Positions 42,980-43,019 of a stretch of 43,019 bases of DNA are shown in pieces. The DNA lies in NCBI GenBank assembly GCA_016218925.1, contig JACRCR010000159.1, forward strand, positions 1 through 43,019, written 5' to 3'. The notes under the pieces are model-generated. The model worked only from the letters and a program-made list of their open reading frames with translations, searched no databases and was not told the DNA's origin. This stretch comes from Deltaproteobacteria bacterium. GTDB taxonomy: Bacteria > Desulfobacterota > Binatia > UBA1149 > CAITLU01. Numbering within the stretch: the stretch's first letter is position 1; each line of letters opens with the position of its first letter. The position numbers and the translations under genes were made by a program.

Positions 42980-43019
42980 GCGGGCGATTCTGCTCTGACG
43001 CGGCGAAGTCGAGGCCGAC

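Overview
The window is a GC-rich, gene-dense bacterial chromosome segment with almost every gene on the + strand; only an AI-2E-type permease and trmB are on the - strand. The order thrS-infC-rpmI-rplT-pheS-pheT-ihfA-merR, an IHF-type protein, a sigma-54-type promoter before amtB and the rpsF-rpsR-rplI block point to a proteobacterium-like lineage. Large exported proteins with cysteine-rich inserts and a Thr-rich TTTTLP tail suggest one of the former Deltaproteobacteria (Myxococcota- or Binatota-like). That placement is inference; no rRNA gene is present to settle it.

Layout. 1-3.8 kb: end of pth, a full-length but catalytically degraded membrane pyrophosphatase homologue, then rpsF, rpsR and rplI. 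3.8-5.2 kb: a putative small exported peptide facing an AI-2E-family permease. 5.3-12.8 kb: tRNA-Val and the thrS to merR translation cluster, with infC starting at a rare ATA codon. 12.8-17.2 kb: sigma-54-type promoter and amtB, tRNA-Pro with terminator, surE, apt and an FrhB-like iron-sulfur flavoprotein. 17.4-22.6 kb: a 1289-residue exported PHP-domain protein and an exported HEAT-repeat protein. 22.7-32.2 kb: GST, nuoI, a rhodanese-MoeB fusion, a histidine phosphatase, a two-subunit transketolase, trmB (-), and nuoB, nuoF, nuoG; complex I genes are scattered and most subunits are absent. 32.2-34.1 kb: a 560-bp intergenic region with two DnaA-box-like repeats, then dnaA without dnaN, recF or gyrB. 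34.2-37.3 kb: ferritin-like protein, family 2 glycosyltransferase and an amidase ending in a 26-bp tandem repeat. 37.4-43.0 kb: tRNA-Arg, a lipoprotein with PKD-like and propeller-like regions, a dGTPase-like HD hydrolase and an exported PhoD-type phosphatase.

Most genes are housekeeping (translation, nucleotide salvage, respiration, pentose phosphate chemistry, tRNA modification). The less ordinary material is: (1) the pyrophosphatase homologue that keeps the fold signatures but has lost many active-site Asp and Lys residues; (2) a shared C-x4-[DE]-C cysteine cassette inserted into three unrelated exported folds (PHP hydrolase, PKD-like domain, PhoD phosphatase); (3) a tandemly duplicated six-cysteine domain at the N terminus of the PhoD protein; (4) the ATA start of infC; (5) an orphan dnaA with an altered DNA-recognition motif. 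No insertion sequence, phage gene or CRISPR array was seen.
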